Source of the DNA: an uncultured Eubacterium sp. | GTDB lineage: Bacteria > Bacillota > Clostridia > Lachnospirales > Lachnospiraceae | Direction: 5' to 3' | Assembly (NCBI GenBank): GCA_910589595.1 | Contig: CAJUTM010000017.1 | Span: forward strand, 1-64,000 | Length of the DNA: 64,000 bases | Shown here: positions 6,726 through 14,752 of the stretch, one piece after another | Layout: every line of letters begins with the position of its first letter | Numbering within the stretch: the first letter of the stretch is position 1 | The notes under the pieces: model-generated | Seen by the model: the letters and a program-made list of their open reading frames with translations, nothing else | What the model was told of the DNA's origin: nothing | The model's database searches: none | Program-made: the position numbers and the translations under genes

Positions 6726-7574
6726 TCAGCACAGGAACAATGTTTTTCTCACTAACTTGTGAATATACTTATAATGCAATTTCCGGTCTTTTGGTCTGAC
6801 CCCATCCGGAATGCTGTTCCGGACTGCCTGTTCCAGAACTTCAAAAATGTTACAACCAATCCTGTCCGCTGTCTCCCGATATTGTTTTATCAGTTTAGCC
6901 GTTTCTTCCCGTTCTCTCTTCGTTGCATTTTTAATCTTACAGCGTCTTAGCAGTGCAGCCGTAAAGAACTCATGTTCCTGCTGTTCCTGTCCAGTTTTTT
7001 GTTTTTCAGAGAAAATACTTCGCTTATATGTGATGTAATACAAGCCCTTTACTATTCCGACAGAAAAGAAATAGCGTAAACTGTGAAGATACGAACGTAC
7101 CATGCGCTTTGTCACACCCAGCAATTCGCAGAACTTTTTATAAAAGTTTTCGGTTCTGATACGGTAAGAACTGCTGTTATCATGTGTACAGTGCAAAAAG
7201 TATAAGAGCATCCATTTTTCTTTGGCTTTCAGATTTTTAAATCTCTTTTTATGAAAGACTTCCCGATGCAGGTCGATATAACCCTCACATCCTTTTTCAA
7301 AGGAAGACGGGTCAGAAAAATCATTGTCCAGAATTAAAATATCGTAATCGATGTCGGAATTTTTCCATACCCTAATAATACCTTTTTGCTGCAGTCCGCG
7401 CATGGCTGTATAAAAAGACTGTTTGCACATACCGGTACATCTGCATACTTCCTGATTATGTACGCCGCACACCAAACCGTTCCGTCTCTGGTATTTTGCT
7501 ATGTATAGAAAGAAATCCATTTCTACCGTTGTTAAATTTTTTAATCTTGGCAATAATCGGTATTTTATTCTCAT
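6726..7574 (-). CDS. Winged-helix protein, putative replication initiator
   Basis: A 282-residue basic protein. Its N-terminus (LTTVEMDFFLYIAKY, then CRCTGMCKQSFYTAMRGLQQKGIIRV) is a winged-helix layout. A second helical domain (AKEKWMLLYFLHC, FCELLGVTKRMVRSYLHSL) repeats an HTH-like pattern, as in Rep and DnaD-like proteins. AGGG upstream supports the ATG at 7574. It sits next to ssb and beside iteron-like repeats, which fits an element replication initiator, but I do not recognise a named Rep family. A transcription factor is the alternative. Confidence 0.55.
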   Translation of the reverse strand: MRIKYRLLPRLKNLTTVEMDFFLYIAKYQRRNGLVCGVHNQEVCRCTGMCKQSFYTAMRGLQQKGIIRVWKNSDIDYDILILDNDFSDPSSFEKGCEGYIDLHREVFHKKRFKNLKAKEKWMLLYFLHCTHDNSSSYRIRTENFYKKFCELLGVTKRMVRSYLHSLRYFFSVGIVKGLYYITYKRSIFSEKQKTGQEQQEHEFFTAALLRRCKIKNATKREREETAKLIKQYRETADRIGCNIFEVLEQAVRNSIPDGVRPKDRKLHYKYIHKLVRKTLFLC

Positions 7575-7653
7575 ATTTTTACATCCCTCTTGACATTTTA
7601 ATCAAATGTTATATAATGTAACTATCCCGACGGCGGTATACTTACTGCCGGTA

Positions 7654-7685
7654 AGAGGCGTTTTTTCTCATAGGCGCCTCTTTTT
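7654..7685 (+). terminator. Hairpin with T tract between ssb and the winged-helix gene
   Basis: The arms AGAGGCG (7654-7660) and CGCCTCT (7675-7681) are followed by T on the plus strand. No rightward gene needs it, so on the leftward transcript it may act only as an mRNA hairpin. Confidence 0.4.
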
Positions 7686-7702
7686 CATTTAGTTGTTTCA
7701 AT

Positions 7703-8122
7703 TTAATTGAAAGGGAACCCCTCATCCACATCATCTGGGATACTCATAAAATCATCCGCTGCTGATGGGTCCGGAATTTTCACTGAAGACGCTGTGCTGC
7801 TCTTCTTTTCCGCAAACTCGATTTCTTCTGCTATTATCTGAACGCTGTAAACTTTTTCCCCCTTATTGTTCGTGTAATTATCATTTTGTGCATGTCCGAC
7901 TAATAACATTCTTCCTCCCTGCCGGAAATATTTCTCTACAAATTCCGCCTGTTTTCCGAATGCGGTACAGTTGAAAAAATCTGCCTGCGGTTCCTGATTA
8001 TTTTTTGAATACTTCCGATTAACGGCCAGACTGAACCGGGCAATTGCTAATGCATTCTCCCCTTGTGAATACCTAAGTTCCGGGTCTCTTGTTAAATTCC
8101 CGAGCAAAATTACTTTGTTCAT
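7703..8122 (-). CDS. ssb: Single-stranded DNA-binding protein
   Basis: A 139-residue SSB that coats single-stranded DNA during transfer and replication. The OB fold begins MNKVILLGNLTRDPELRY and continues through FNCTAFGKQAEFVEKYFRQGGRMLLVGH. A linker then leads to the acidic tip DDVDEGFPFN, the family's protein-docking tail. AGGAGG lies 8 nt before the ATG. It follows the sortase gene closely and is an element copy, not the chromosomal gene, which usually sits between rpsF and rpsR. Confidence 0.93.
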   Translation of the reverse strand: MNKVILLGNLTRDPELRYSQGENALAIARFSLAVNRKYSKNNQEPQADFFNCTAFGKQAEFVEKYFRQGGRMLLVGHAQNDNYTNNKGEKVYSVQIIAEEIEFAEKKSSTASSVKIPDPSAADDFMSIPDDVDEGFPFN

Positions 8123-8137
8123 TGTTTCGTCCTCCTG

Positions 8138-8863
8138 TCATTTTGTGGTTTGTGTTTCTGCCAGCACCCCCTGAAGAAGTCTTCGTCTGCTGTCTGCAGA
8201 ATCACATGTGCTTAAAGTTACTATAGAATCATCCGCTTCTATTTTTTCTTCTTTCCGGATGTTTCCACTCTGTTTTATTTTATCCGCATAGACCTTATAA
8301 CCGTCATCATTGTTTGCCTGATATGTGGCCAGAATATCTTCCGCGTCCGATACATGGTACGCCACTATCCGATACCGCAGTATCCGCCCCGGCATATAGA
8401 TAAAAAATTCGCTGTGCTTCCGGAAGAAGTCCGGATGTTCAAATTTTCGGATATCGGCAAACATGGAACCGTTTATCATGTTGTGTCCGTACAACACCGT
8501 TATCTTATCCGAAAAATCTTTTGCATTTTGCCTGCGCGAATAAATGCTTCCGGCAAAGGAATATTGTCGATACAGATTATGATGTAAATAATAATCTTCC
8601 GGAACGTTTCCCGATTGCAGAACCGGATAATCAATCTCTGTTCCCGGAACATGGAGCCACGCATAGGCATCCGGATTTTGACTCTGCAGTTTCTCCCAAT
8701 CAACCGAAACTTTTTGCTTTTTTTTCGCTGCCAAATTATCGGTAGGCTTTATTTTAAATTGCGTCATATCGCCGCCATCCGATGTGGCTATCAACGTCCA
8801 TAGACTAATACATCCAATGGCAATAATAAGAAAAAACAAGCCAACTGCTTTCCATCGGTTCAT
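8138..8863 (-). CDS. srtB: Class B sortase
   Basis: A 241-residue membrane-anchored transpeptidase. A single N-terminal membrane segment (about residues 6-26) precedes the sortase fold. The catalytic His is in VLYGHNM (about H127), the Cys in TLSTCD (C220) and an Arg in SRRRLL just after. Class B sortases cut a (S/N)PxTx-type signal and attach the protein to peptidoglycan or pilin. The element's own adhesin (24150-28130) ends in SPKTG, a motif known for clostridial SrtB enzymes, and is the likely substrate. GGAGG 4 nt before the ATG supports the start. Confidence 0.93.
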   Translation of the reverse strand: MNRWKAVGLFFLIIAIGCISLWTLIATSDGGDMTQFKIKPTDNLAAKKKQKVSVDWEKLQSQNPDAYAWLHVPGTEIDYPVLQSGNVPEDYYLHHNLYRQYSFAGSIYSRRQNAKDFSDKITVLYGHNMINGSMFADIRKFEHPDFFRKHSEFFIYMPGRILRYRIVAYHVSDAEDILATYQANNDDGYKVYADKIKQSGNIRKEEKIEADDSIVTLSTCDSADSRRRLLQGVLAETQTTK

Positions 8864-8872
8864 AATTCCTCC

Positions 8873-9178
8873 TTACAAGAGCTCTAACAATTCTTCATAT
8901 ACCTGCAATGCCTGATGAAGCAGAATATTTCTGCTATCCGGGTACAAAATGGCCGCCAGTCCGGTTATTGCCAGCAGAAACACAATAAGCGCAGCCAAAA
9001 AACGTAATAATCCAATAATGGTTTTTGTTACAAATTTAATTGTATTGCTTTTTTCCACCACAACGGTATTATCTTTAATATCATATTTTTCTTTTAATTC
9101 TTCCTGATGCAGCCGTTCTTTTTCATCTTCTTTAATCTGTTTTACCAGACTGCTCCTGAATTTTTTACTTTTCCGCAC
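8873..9178 (-). CDS. Small membrane protein with coiled N-terminus
   Basis: A 101-residue protein with a charged helical N-terminus (FRSSLVKQIKEDEKERLHQEELKEKY) and one long hydrophobic segment (about residues 50-75), probably single-pass. I start it at a GTG (9176-9178), 7 nt after AGGAAG; this overlaps the end of the upstream gene and suggests translational coupling. The same 20-bp junction occurs at the start of the VirB6-like gene. Function is unknown; it sits just upstream of the sortase gene and may support it. Confidence 0.6.
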   Translation of the reverse strand: MRKSKKFRSSLVKQIKEDEKERLHQEELKEKYDIKDNTVVVEKSNTIKFVTKTIIGLLRFLAALIVFLLAITGLAAILYPDSRNILLHQALQVYEELLELL

Positions 9179-9746
9179 ATGACATCTTCCTTTCCTTATA
9201 ACCATCTTTCCAAAACAGTTGAAAATCAGTCCGGTACTTTTCCCAAAACAGAAAACTATCGTTGCACTTGAGAAACGAAAAGACTTTCTCATAACGGCTT
9301 TTCTGTTCCGCCACATACCTCTGTACTTCGTCCGCCCGTATAAAGTACATGAAACGTTTCCCCTGTTTTTCTCTGGTACCCTGCAGAAGCCCGTTTTCCA
9401 CCATGTACCGTATACTGTGGGCTGACATATCCAGTAAGTACGCTGTCTGCTGTAACGTCAGATATTCAATCATGCTGTCTTCCACAATTCGGTTTGTTTT
9501 GTTAAATTTCTTAGGCTGCAGCTTCCAAAACATCCACTTGCTTTCTGCTAAAAAATATTGTTCGGCCAGTGAAAACCGGTCTAACTGCTTGGAGACGTAT
9601 TCGGCGAGGTCTGTCACCTTTATCATGCGTCTGCCCCTGTTCAATTCCGTCTTGATTTTCTTCGCTTTTACATAATATTCAAATGTCTGCTTTGGAACCT
9701 GAAGAAGATACGCTGCCTGTTTTAATAATAAATATTCGTCTTTCAT
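9165..9746 (-). CDS. Tandem excisionase/MerR-like HTH protein
   Basis: A 193-residue protein with two copies of an HTH_17 pattern: LLLKQAAYLLQVPKQTFEYY (residues 6-25) and LTLQQTAYLLDMSAHSIRYM (about 96-115). Each is followed by a wing-like strand (GRRMIKVTDLAEYV and GKRFMYFIRADEVQRYV). This makes a two-site DNA-binding regulator. AGGAG upstream supports the start. Its end overlaps the next gene. A role in regulating the transfer operon is inference. Confidence 0.7.
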   Translation of the reverse strand: MKDEYLLLKQAAYLLQVPKQTFEYYVKAKKIKTELNRGRRMIKVTDLAEYVSKQLDRFSLAEQYFLAESKWMFWKLQPKKFNKTNRIVEDSMIEYLTLQQTAYLLDMSAHSIRYMVENGLLQGTREKQGKRFMYFIRADEVQRYVAEQKSRYEKVFSFLKCNDSFLFWEKYRTDFQLFWKDGYKERKMSCAEK

Positions 9747-9767
9747 TGCATTTCTCCTTTTGAAATC

Positions 9768-11918
9768 TTATCGTTCTAATCCCGGTATCATCTTCATCGG
9801 TTGTTTTGCCATTGATTGATTTTTCCAAATGCCGTTTTCCGCTTTTGCAGCATCTTTATTTACCATGGAAAAAATATCATCTGTCTTTTCCATTTGTTTC
9901 ACCATTTCGGATACGGATAATTCAGTTTGCGTTTTGGGAACATCCGTCATAGAGCGAAGCACGTCATTCCAGTCCTGCCCTGCTTTTTCTGGTAAATCTC
10001 TTTCCACTAAAATTTCTTTGTCTGCCAGCATATGCTCAATGTCAGTGATTGCTTTCAATCCCCCCTTATCATTATCCAGCCCCAGAGAAATTTCTTTTAT
10101 CTGCGGATTATCCTTTAATACATTTTGAATCGGCTCCTGTTTTTGGGTTCCTGCCATTGCCAGATAATTGTATGCGTGATAATCCATACCTCCTTTCTGC
10201 AGAATGGTCATCTTACTCATAATATCAATTACCGATTCCCCAACAAATAATTTATCTGCACCATTGTCTACATAAAACCCTTTGCTGTAGTCATTCCCCT
10301 TACAGTCTGCTACAAATCTTTTGTAAGTGCTGGTTCCCCGCTTACAGGCAAAAACCGGCTCTCCCTGTTTATCTCTTGACACAAAGACACAGTTGTTAAG
10401 CTCATCCTGATACAACATATCTTTTTTAATAAACTCTGTAATTATGTCATTTGAAATCTGTCTTGTCTTTCCCAAATAGGCATACACATTTCTATGGGAT
10501 GTTCCCCTGTTCGGAAGCTCTACTTTATGATATTCGCTTTTTTCTTTTTCCGGTTGTCTCGTTTCTCTCTTTTGCGACACTGGCGGCATCTGTGCTCCGC
10601 AGGCAGCTTCATAAACGGCTTCCCTCCCTCCCGCCATATTGTACAGGTAATGAAAAGCCTCTGCTTTATCCATTGAACCAAAAGCAGCACAGGCATCAAT
10701 AACACTTCCCTTTTCTCCCATAGAATTCCAGTAAAAGCAGTTTTTATTGATATCCAATCGTACCGAATCATGCTCTTTTAGTGAATAATACCTTTGTCCA
10801 ACCCGAACCGGCGAATAACCAAATGAACTGCAGACGTCCACAATGGAGATATTTTCTTTGAGCCATTGTGTCATTCTTTCTGATTCTTCTCTGGTGTAAA
10901 ATTTTTTCTGCTGAATTGCTTTGTTTTCTGCTTTGGTATTTTCTTTTTTTGCCGCCTGCTTCCCTTTTTCTTTTTTCGGTTCTGCCGGTGGCTTTGATAC
11001 TATTTCGTATGCCGGCTCAAATTCTCCCTTTTCAATTAAATAGTCGGATATCTTTTCTGCATCACGAATGGCCGCAAAAAGTTCCTCCGGTTTTTCTTCC
11101 AGTATGGAAACCCAGTTTTGTACATATGCTTTGTGATTTTCCATGTGTTCCTTATTTTGTGTGTCAATACCTAACGTCTGGGCGGTAAAGGCAGAAGCGA
11201 TTTCTGCCCGGAGTTCTTCTTTTGCATATGCCGCCGTTCCAAATGCATTCGTCATATCACGGTTCAAACGGCTTTCATGTCCGGTTGCGTGCCCCGCCTC
11301 ATGCAGAAAGGTACTGATATAGGCATATTCATTTTCAAAACGGTCAACATCCGGCATATGGATAACATCCTTTTGGGAATTGTAAAATGCCCCCTCCTGC
11401 CCCTCCTGTAATGTAACATCCATATTCTCAATCAATAAATCCCGTTTCGCAATGAAAGAAGCAGAATCCAGTTCATGGTGTTCTATCTGCAGTTCCGGAA
11501 CCCCCTCCATCTGTTCAGCATTAAAAACGGTATATACATTCGCTACCGGTTTAATCCGGTTCGTCCAGTCTTCCATTTCCTGTTTGATTTTTTCTGCTTC
11601 TTTTGTTGTCAGTGTTCTTTTTTCTTCCTTGTCATATAAGGACCAAAATTCAATTTTCGTTCCCTTTTCCCCTTTCCGTACTTTCCATCCCTGATTACTT
11701 GCCTGATTGTATGTACACCATCTCGGGTCCTCATAGCCTTTTTGTCTCATCCGGCAGGCAAGCCACAGCGCATTACTGTTATGGTACTCCGCATGACTGA
11801 CGGCGTTTCTCGGTGTCATGCTTGCAGACGCCCATTGCTGCCGCCACGGTATTTCATCCTGTTTTAACGCTTCCAGAAAAGCCTTTGACATTTCTTCACG
11901 CATTTTGTTTAATTTCAT
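9768..11918 (-). CDS. ArdC-like zincin fused to a primase-like TOPRIM region
   Basis: A 716-residue protein in three parts. The N-terminus is an ArdC/DUF1738 single-strand DNA-binding domain. It is followed by a zincin motif HEAGH (206-210) with a following HESR, as in antirestriction ArdC proteins. Residues about 345-430 resemble a primase zinc-finger-like domain that has lost its cysteines (SVRLDINKNCFYW, GSVIDACAAF). Residues about 580-690 form a DUF3991/TOPRIM region with GLDNDKGG. It probably protects or primes incoming single-stranded element DNA. The start has AGGAG 8 nt upstream. Confidence 0.85.
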   Translation of the reverse strand: MKLNKMREEMSKAFLEALKQDEIPWRQQWASASMTPRNAVSHAEYHNSNALWLACRMRQKGYEDPRWCTYNQASNQGWKVRKGEKGTKIEFWSLYDKEEKRTLTTKEAEKIKQEMEDWTNRIKPVANVYTVFNAEQMEGVPELQIEHHELDSASFIAKRDLLIENMDVTLQEGQEGAFYNSQKDVIHMPDVDRFENEYAYISTFLHEAGHATGHESRLNRDMTNAFGTAAYAKEELRAEIASAFTAQTLGIDTQNKEHMENHKAYVQNWVSILEEKPEELFAAIRDAEKISDYLIEKGEFEPAYEIVSKPPAEPKKEKGKQAAKKENTKAENKAIQQKKFYTREESERMTQWLKENISIVDVCSSFGYSPVRVGQRYYSLKEHDSVRLDINKNCFYWNSMGEKGSVIDACAAFGSMDKAEAFHYLYNMAGGREAVYEAACGAQMPPVSQKRETRQPEKEKSEYHKVELPNRGTSHRNVYAYLGKTRQISNDIITEFIKKDMLYQDELNNCVFVSRDKQGEPVFACKRGTSTYKRFVADCKGNDYSKGFYVDNGADKLFVGESVIDIMSKMTILQKGGMDYHAYNYLAMAGTQKQEPIQNVLKDNPQIKEISLGLDNDKGGLKAITDIEHMLADKEILVERDLPEKAGQDWNDVLRSMTDVPKTQTELSVSEMVKQMEKTDDIFSMVNKDAAKAENGIWKNQSMAKQPMKMIPGLER

Positions 11919-12060
11919 TCGTTACCGCTCCTTTCCAATCATAAAGCAACATCTGTTCTGGAAGTTCTTCCCTCATAAGCTCTTCATGCATATCTTCCGA
12001 AACATAAAAATCTACCCCGTTGTCCCTCGCAAACTCATCTGCTTTCTGCTGTTCTCTCAC
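11896..12060 (-). CDS. Small acidic protein (54 codons)
   Basis: A short GTG-started gene with GGAGG 8 nt upstream. It encodes a 54-residue acidic peptide beginning VREQQKADEFARDNGVDF and ending NEIKQNA. It overlaps the upstream TadZ-like gene by 4 nt (GTGA) and runs 23 nt into the ArdC-like gene, both signs of translational coupling. No family is recognised. Confidence 0.65.
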   Translation of the reverse strand: MREQQKADEFARDNGVDFYVSEDMHEELMREELPEQMLLYDWKGAVTNEIKQNA

Positions 12061-13136
12061 GATTTCCGCCTCCTTCCAAATAGTTTTCTTTTTTCTTTTC
12101 CTGCTGTATTTTTATTTTCTTCCAAAGAAAGAATTTCCCCATAGATAGTATCACCGGTATAGACAAACGGGTCTTTTGCCTCCTTTGCAAAATAAGTAAC
12201 TTCTGCTTTTTCTCCCATCAGTACTCTGACATCAGACTGCTCACTGGCCGCAACAAAATTGTAAATGTAGTACACATTGTTATAAAAATTATTTTTGATT
12301 ACTTCATATGTTTTTTCAAATTCCCCGCCGGGTTTACTGCCGACGACAAAAACCTGTGTTTCTTTTTCCAAAAAGGAGATTTTATTAAATCCGTTTTCTC
12401 CAGCCACACCATAGTCAAATACAATATAGTCATAATTTTGTTTCAGGACGTCCTGCAGCCTGTCCGTGCGGTAAAACATATCAACTTTTGCATAACTCAC
12501 ACGCCCGATATCTTCATCCGTTGATACCTGCTCATAAGCATCTTTTAACGCTTCCACAAAACCGTGTGTATTCATCTGGAAATACGCCGCCCGATACCCG
12601 ATGTACTGTAAATATTTCACAAACTGTAATGCCTGTGTTGTTGTTCCCATTCTCCCCATGCAGCCGGCAACTCCAATACCTGCTGTTCTCGTTTTTTCTT
12701 TTTCTCCGGATTCCTCTCCGGGACATTCATCTTCAAAAGAAATACCTCTTTTTTCCTCATAGCCAAAATTTTCAAAATATCCGGAAAGACAGTATTCCAA
12801 ATCTGCTTTCTGCTCTCCCAGATAAATGGAAAATATAAAATTTTTCACACCCGCTTCCCACAACATCTTTATTATTGTACTTCTAGGGCTATAACCGGCC
12901 GCAAATATAATTGTCCTGATTTTTAAAGCTTCTTCGATGCGCCTAATCCATAAGACGATTTCTTCAGGTTCATCCGCATATTGCTCGATATCATAAATAA
13001 TTGTCTCAACTTTTTCTTTATATTTGAGTAACTCATCTGCTTGTGTTTCAATATGCAGCGCAGGAGCGATATAAGCCTCTACCCCCTGTTCCTCTGCAAA
13101 AAAACCCTTTTCCTGTTTCCCGACAAACAATATCAT
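12057..13136 (-). CDS. TadZ/CpaE-like degenerate MinD ATPase
   Basis: A 359-residue protein. The N-terminal 120 residues look like an atypical receiver (Rossmann) domain and the C-terminal half is a MinD/ParA fold. The P-loop region reads GCMGRMGTTTQ, so both lysines of the usual deviant Walker A are missing. TadZ from Eubacterium rectale is known to have an atypical ATPase site, so this fits TadZ, which positions pilus or secretion machinery at the membrane. The end is basic (GKEKRKLFGRRRKS). It sits in the middle of the transfer operon. Confidence 0.7.
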   Translation of the reverse strand: MILFVGKQEKGFFAEEQGVEAYIAPALHIETQADELLKYKEKVETIIYDIEQYADEPEEIVLWIRRIEEALKIRTIIFAAGYSPRSTIIKMLWEAGVKNFIFSIYLGEQKADLEYCLSGYFENFGYEEKRGISFEDECPGEESGEKEKTRTAGIGVAGCMGRMGTTTQALQFVKYLQYIGYRAAYFQMNTHGFVEALKDAYEQVSTDEDIGRVSYAKVDMFYRTDRLQDVLKQNYDYIVFDYGVAGENGFNKISFLEKETQVFVVGSKPGGEFEKTYEVIKNNFYNNVYYIYNFVAASEQSDVRVLMGEKAEVTYFAKEAKDPFVYTGDTIYGEILSLEENKNTAGKEKRKLFGRRRKS

Positions 13137-13155
13137 GACTTACCACCTCCATCCG

Positions 13156-13941
13156 TTATTGTGAAATCTGTTCTTTTAATAAGGCAATCCGTTCTCTTAT
13201 TTCCGTAATCTGCTGTTCATGGGATTGTATTGTCTCCTGATTCGCTGTCATTTCCGATTGTATATCACCTATTTTGTCTGCCGTTTCGCTTTTCTGCTCT
13301 TCTGTCTGATAAACAGAGGAACTCTGCAGCCGGTTAATCTCCTCCTGCATTCTTGCATTTTTTTCCTTAATGGATTTCACCTTTTTTTCTTTTTTCCGGA
13401 TATCTTTTTCATAAGCAGCTATTTCCGTTTCCAGACGCAATATCTGATATCCTTTCCTGTCTTTTTTCTCAAGCGACTCCACCCGCCCGACAGCATTCAC
13501 ATTCGTGTATAACCTTAAAATATCATCTTCCCTGTCCTCTCTGGCCAGACGCAAAGAAATTTCGCCGAACTGACTACTTACATTATGAATCCTCAATATA
13601 ATCCAGTCCTCATCCTCAATGATGGGTTTTACTTCCAGCTGGCCGCCGTTCCGGCTGACCGCACTATAATGATAATGATTTTTCCCGTCAAACGCCTTGT
13701 TTTCCATATCCAGCTCAATTTCCATTATTTCTGTCCGTTCACAATAATCCCAACGCCGGATTTCCAGTGTTCTTTCCCCCCAGTCTATGGCTTTTCGCAG
13801 GGGGGTCTGCAAACTGGCGGACAGACGGGAGGGCATCCACATTTCCGATGAGAGAAAAAATATGTAACCGGAAATAAAGAAAAACGCTGCAAGAAACAAT
13901 CCCAAATTACCCTTTTTCTTTTTCAGCTCATAACTTCTCAT
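13156..13941 (-). CDS. Membrane-anchored coiled-coil protein
   Basis: A 261-residue protein. One N-terminal membrane segment (about residues 12-30) is followed by an extracytoplasmic beta-rich domain and then a long coiled coil (about 165-261) rich in Glu, Lys and Gln. It resembles SAF/CpaB-like membrane subunits only in layout. It is co-transcribed with the TadZ-like gene (19-nt gap), so a role in anchoring or spacing the transfer machine is plausible but inferred. Confidence 0.6.
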   Translation of the reverse strand: MRSYELKKKKGNLGLFLAAFFFISGYIFFLSSEMWMPSRLSASLQTPLRKAIDWGERTLEIRRWDYCERTEIMEIELDMENKAFDGKNHYHYSAVSRNGGQLEVKPIIEDEDWIILRIHNVSSQFGEISLRLAREDREDDILRLYTNVNAVGRVESLEKKDRKGYQILRLETEIAAYEKDIRKKEKKVKSIKEKNARMQEEINRLQSSSVYQTEEQKSETADKIGDIQSEMTANQETIQSHEQQITEIRERIALLKEQISQ

Positions 13942-14232
13942 TTAACGCTCCTTTCCCAAATTCATTTCCTTTACCCGAATTTTCCCATCAAGTATCTTTT
14001 CATAAAGATTCTCATTGATAAAATTTTCATTTACCTTAACCGTCCTAATCCCATTTTCTTTCAGCATCTTCATATTACTTTCCATATCCGGCGTGATATT
14101 TCCAACGATATAGGCAAGGTCAGCTTTGTTCATATCGTCCACAATTGATACTGTATGTCCAAAAGCTGTCTTTGCCCTATGTTCCACTCGCGCTCTGTTA
14201 TCTTTATCACAACATATAAACAATCTCTTCAT
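13942..14232 (-). CDS. Small soluble protein of the transfer operon
   Basis: A 96-residue protein beginning MKRLFICCDKDNRARVEHRA, with a short Rossmann-like pattern of strands and helices. It may be a receiver-like remnant similar to the N-terminus of the TadZ-like protein. I use the ATG at 14230-14232 with GGAG 8 nt upstream. The stop is directly followed by the next ATG. Function is unknown. Confidence 0.55.
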   Translation of the reverse strand: MKRLFICCDKDNRARVEHRAKTAFGHTVSIVDDMNKADLAYIVGNITPDMESNMKMLKENGIRTVKVNENFINENLYEKILDGKIRVKEMNLGKER

Positions 14233-14252
14233 ATCCTGTTCTCCTCGCTTTC

Positions 14253-14723
14253 TTACCACAGTGCAAAACGCCATTTTTTCTTTTCCATGTTATAAACCGC
14301 ATCAAATTTTATTTTCTTATCTGCTAACGTTATATAGCAGGGAACAGTAATCATTTTTTCGGCATAATTAACTGTCATTTCCCCCATATCCCTTACTTCA
14401 TCCGCACCGGCATATCCAAAAGAATTAGCAAATATCTGTATCTCCGTATTAAAATCTTCTTTTGAAACCTGAATATACTGCAGTATATCCTTATTAATTT
14501 CTATGCTTATATCACCTTTCAGCTCTTCCATTTCATCGGGTGATGGTATCGGAGTAACAGCTTGTCTTTCCGGATTTTCTGTTACTTCTGGTATTTCCAC
14601 TTTTGCTTTCGGTTCCTGCACTACCCGCTTTTTTTCTTTTGCCGCATAGATTTCATGTCCAATAACTGCGGCAAATATTACGACTGCTGATAAAATAAGT
14701 AATATTCCTTTTTTCCGGTTCAC
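14253..14723 (-). CDS. Membrane-anchored accessory protein
   Basis: A 156-residue protein. One N-terminal membrane segment (about residues 5-25) and a basic/proline-rich linker precede a compact extracytoplasmic domain (about 70-156). The start is a GTG with AGGAG 7 nt upstream. The layout resembles TcpC/VirB8-like or conjugal-transfer accessory proteins, but I do not see a firm family match. It lies directly downstream of the cell-wall hydrolase gene. Confidence 0.55.
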   Translation of the reverse strand: MNRKKGILLILSAVVIFAAVIGHEIYAAKEKKRVVQEPKAKVEIPEVTENPERQAVTPIPSPDEMEELKGDISIEINKDILQYIQVSKEDFNTEIQIFANSFGYAGADEVRDMGEMTVNYAEKMITVPCYITLADKKIKFDAVYNMEKKKWRFALW

Positions 14724-14752
14724 TGTCCGTCTCCTTTCTTTATTATGCTTAC

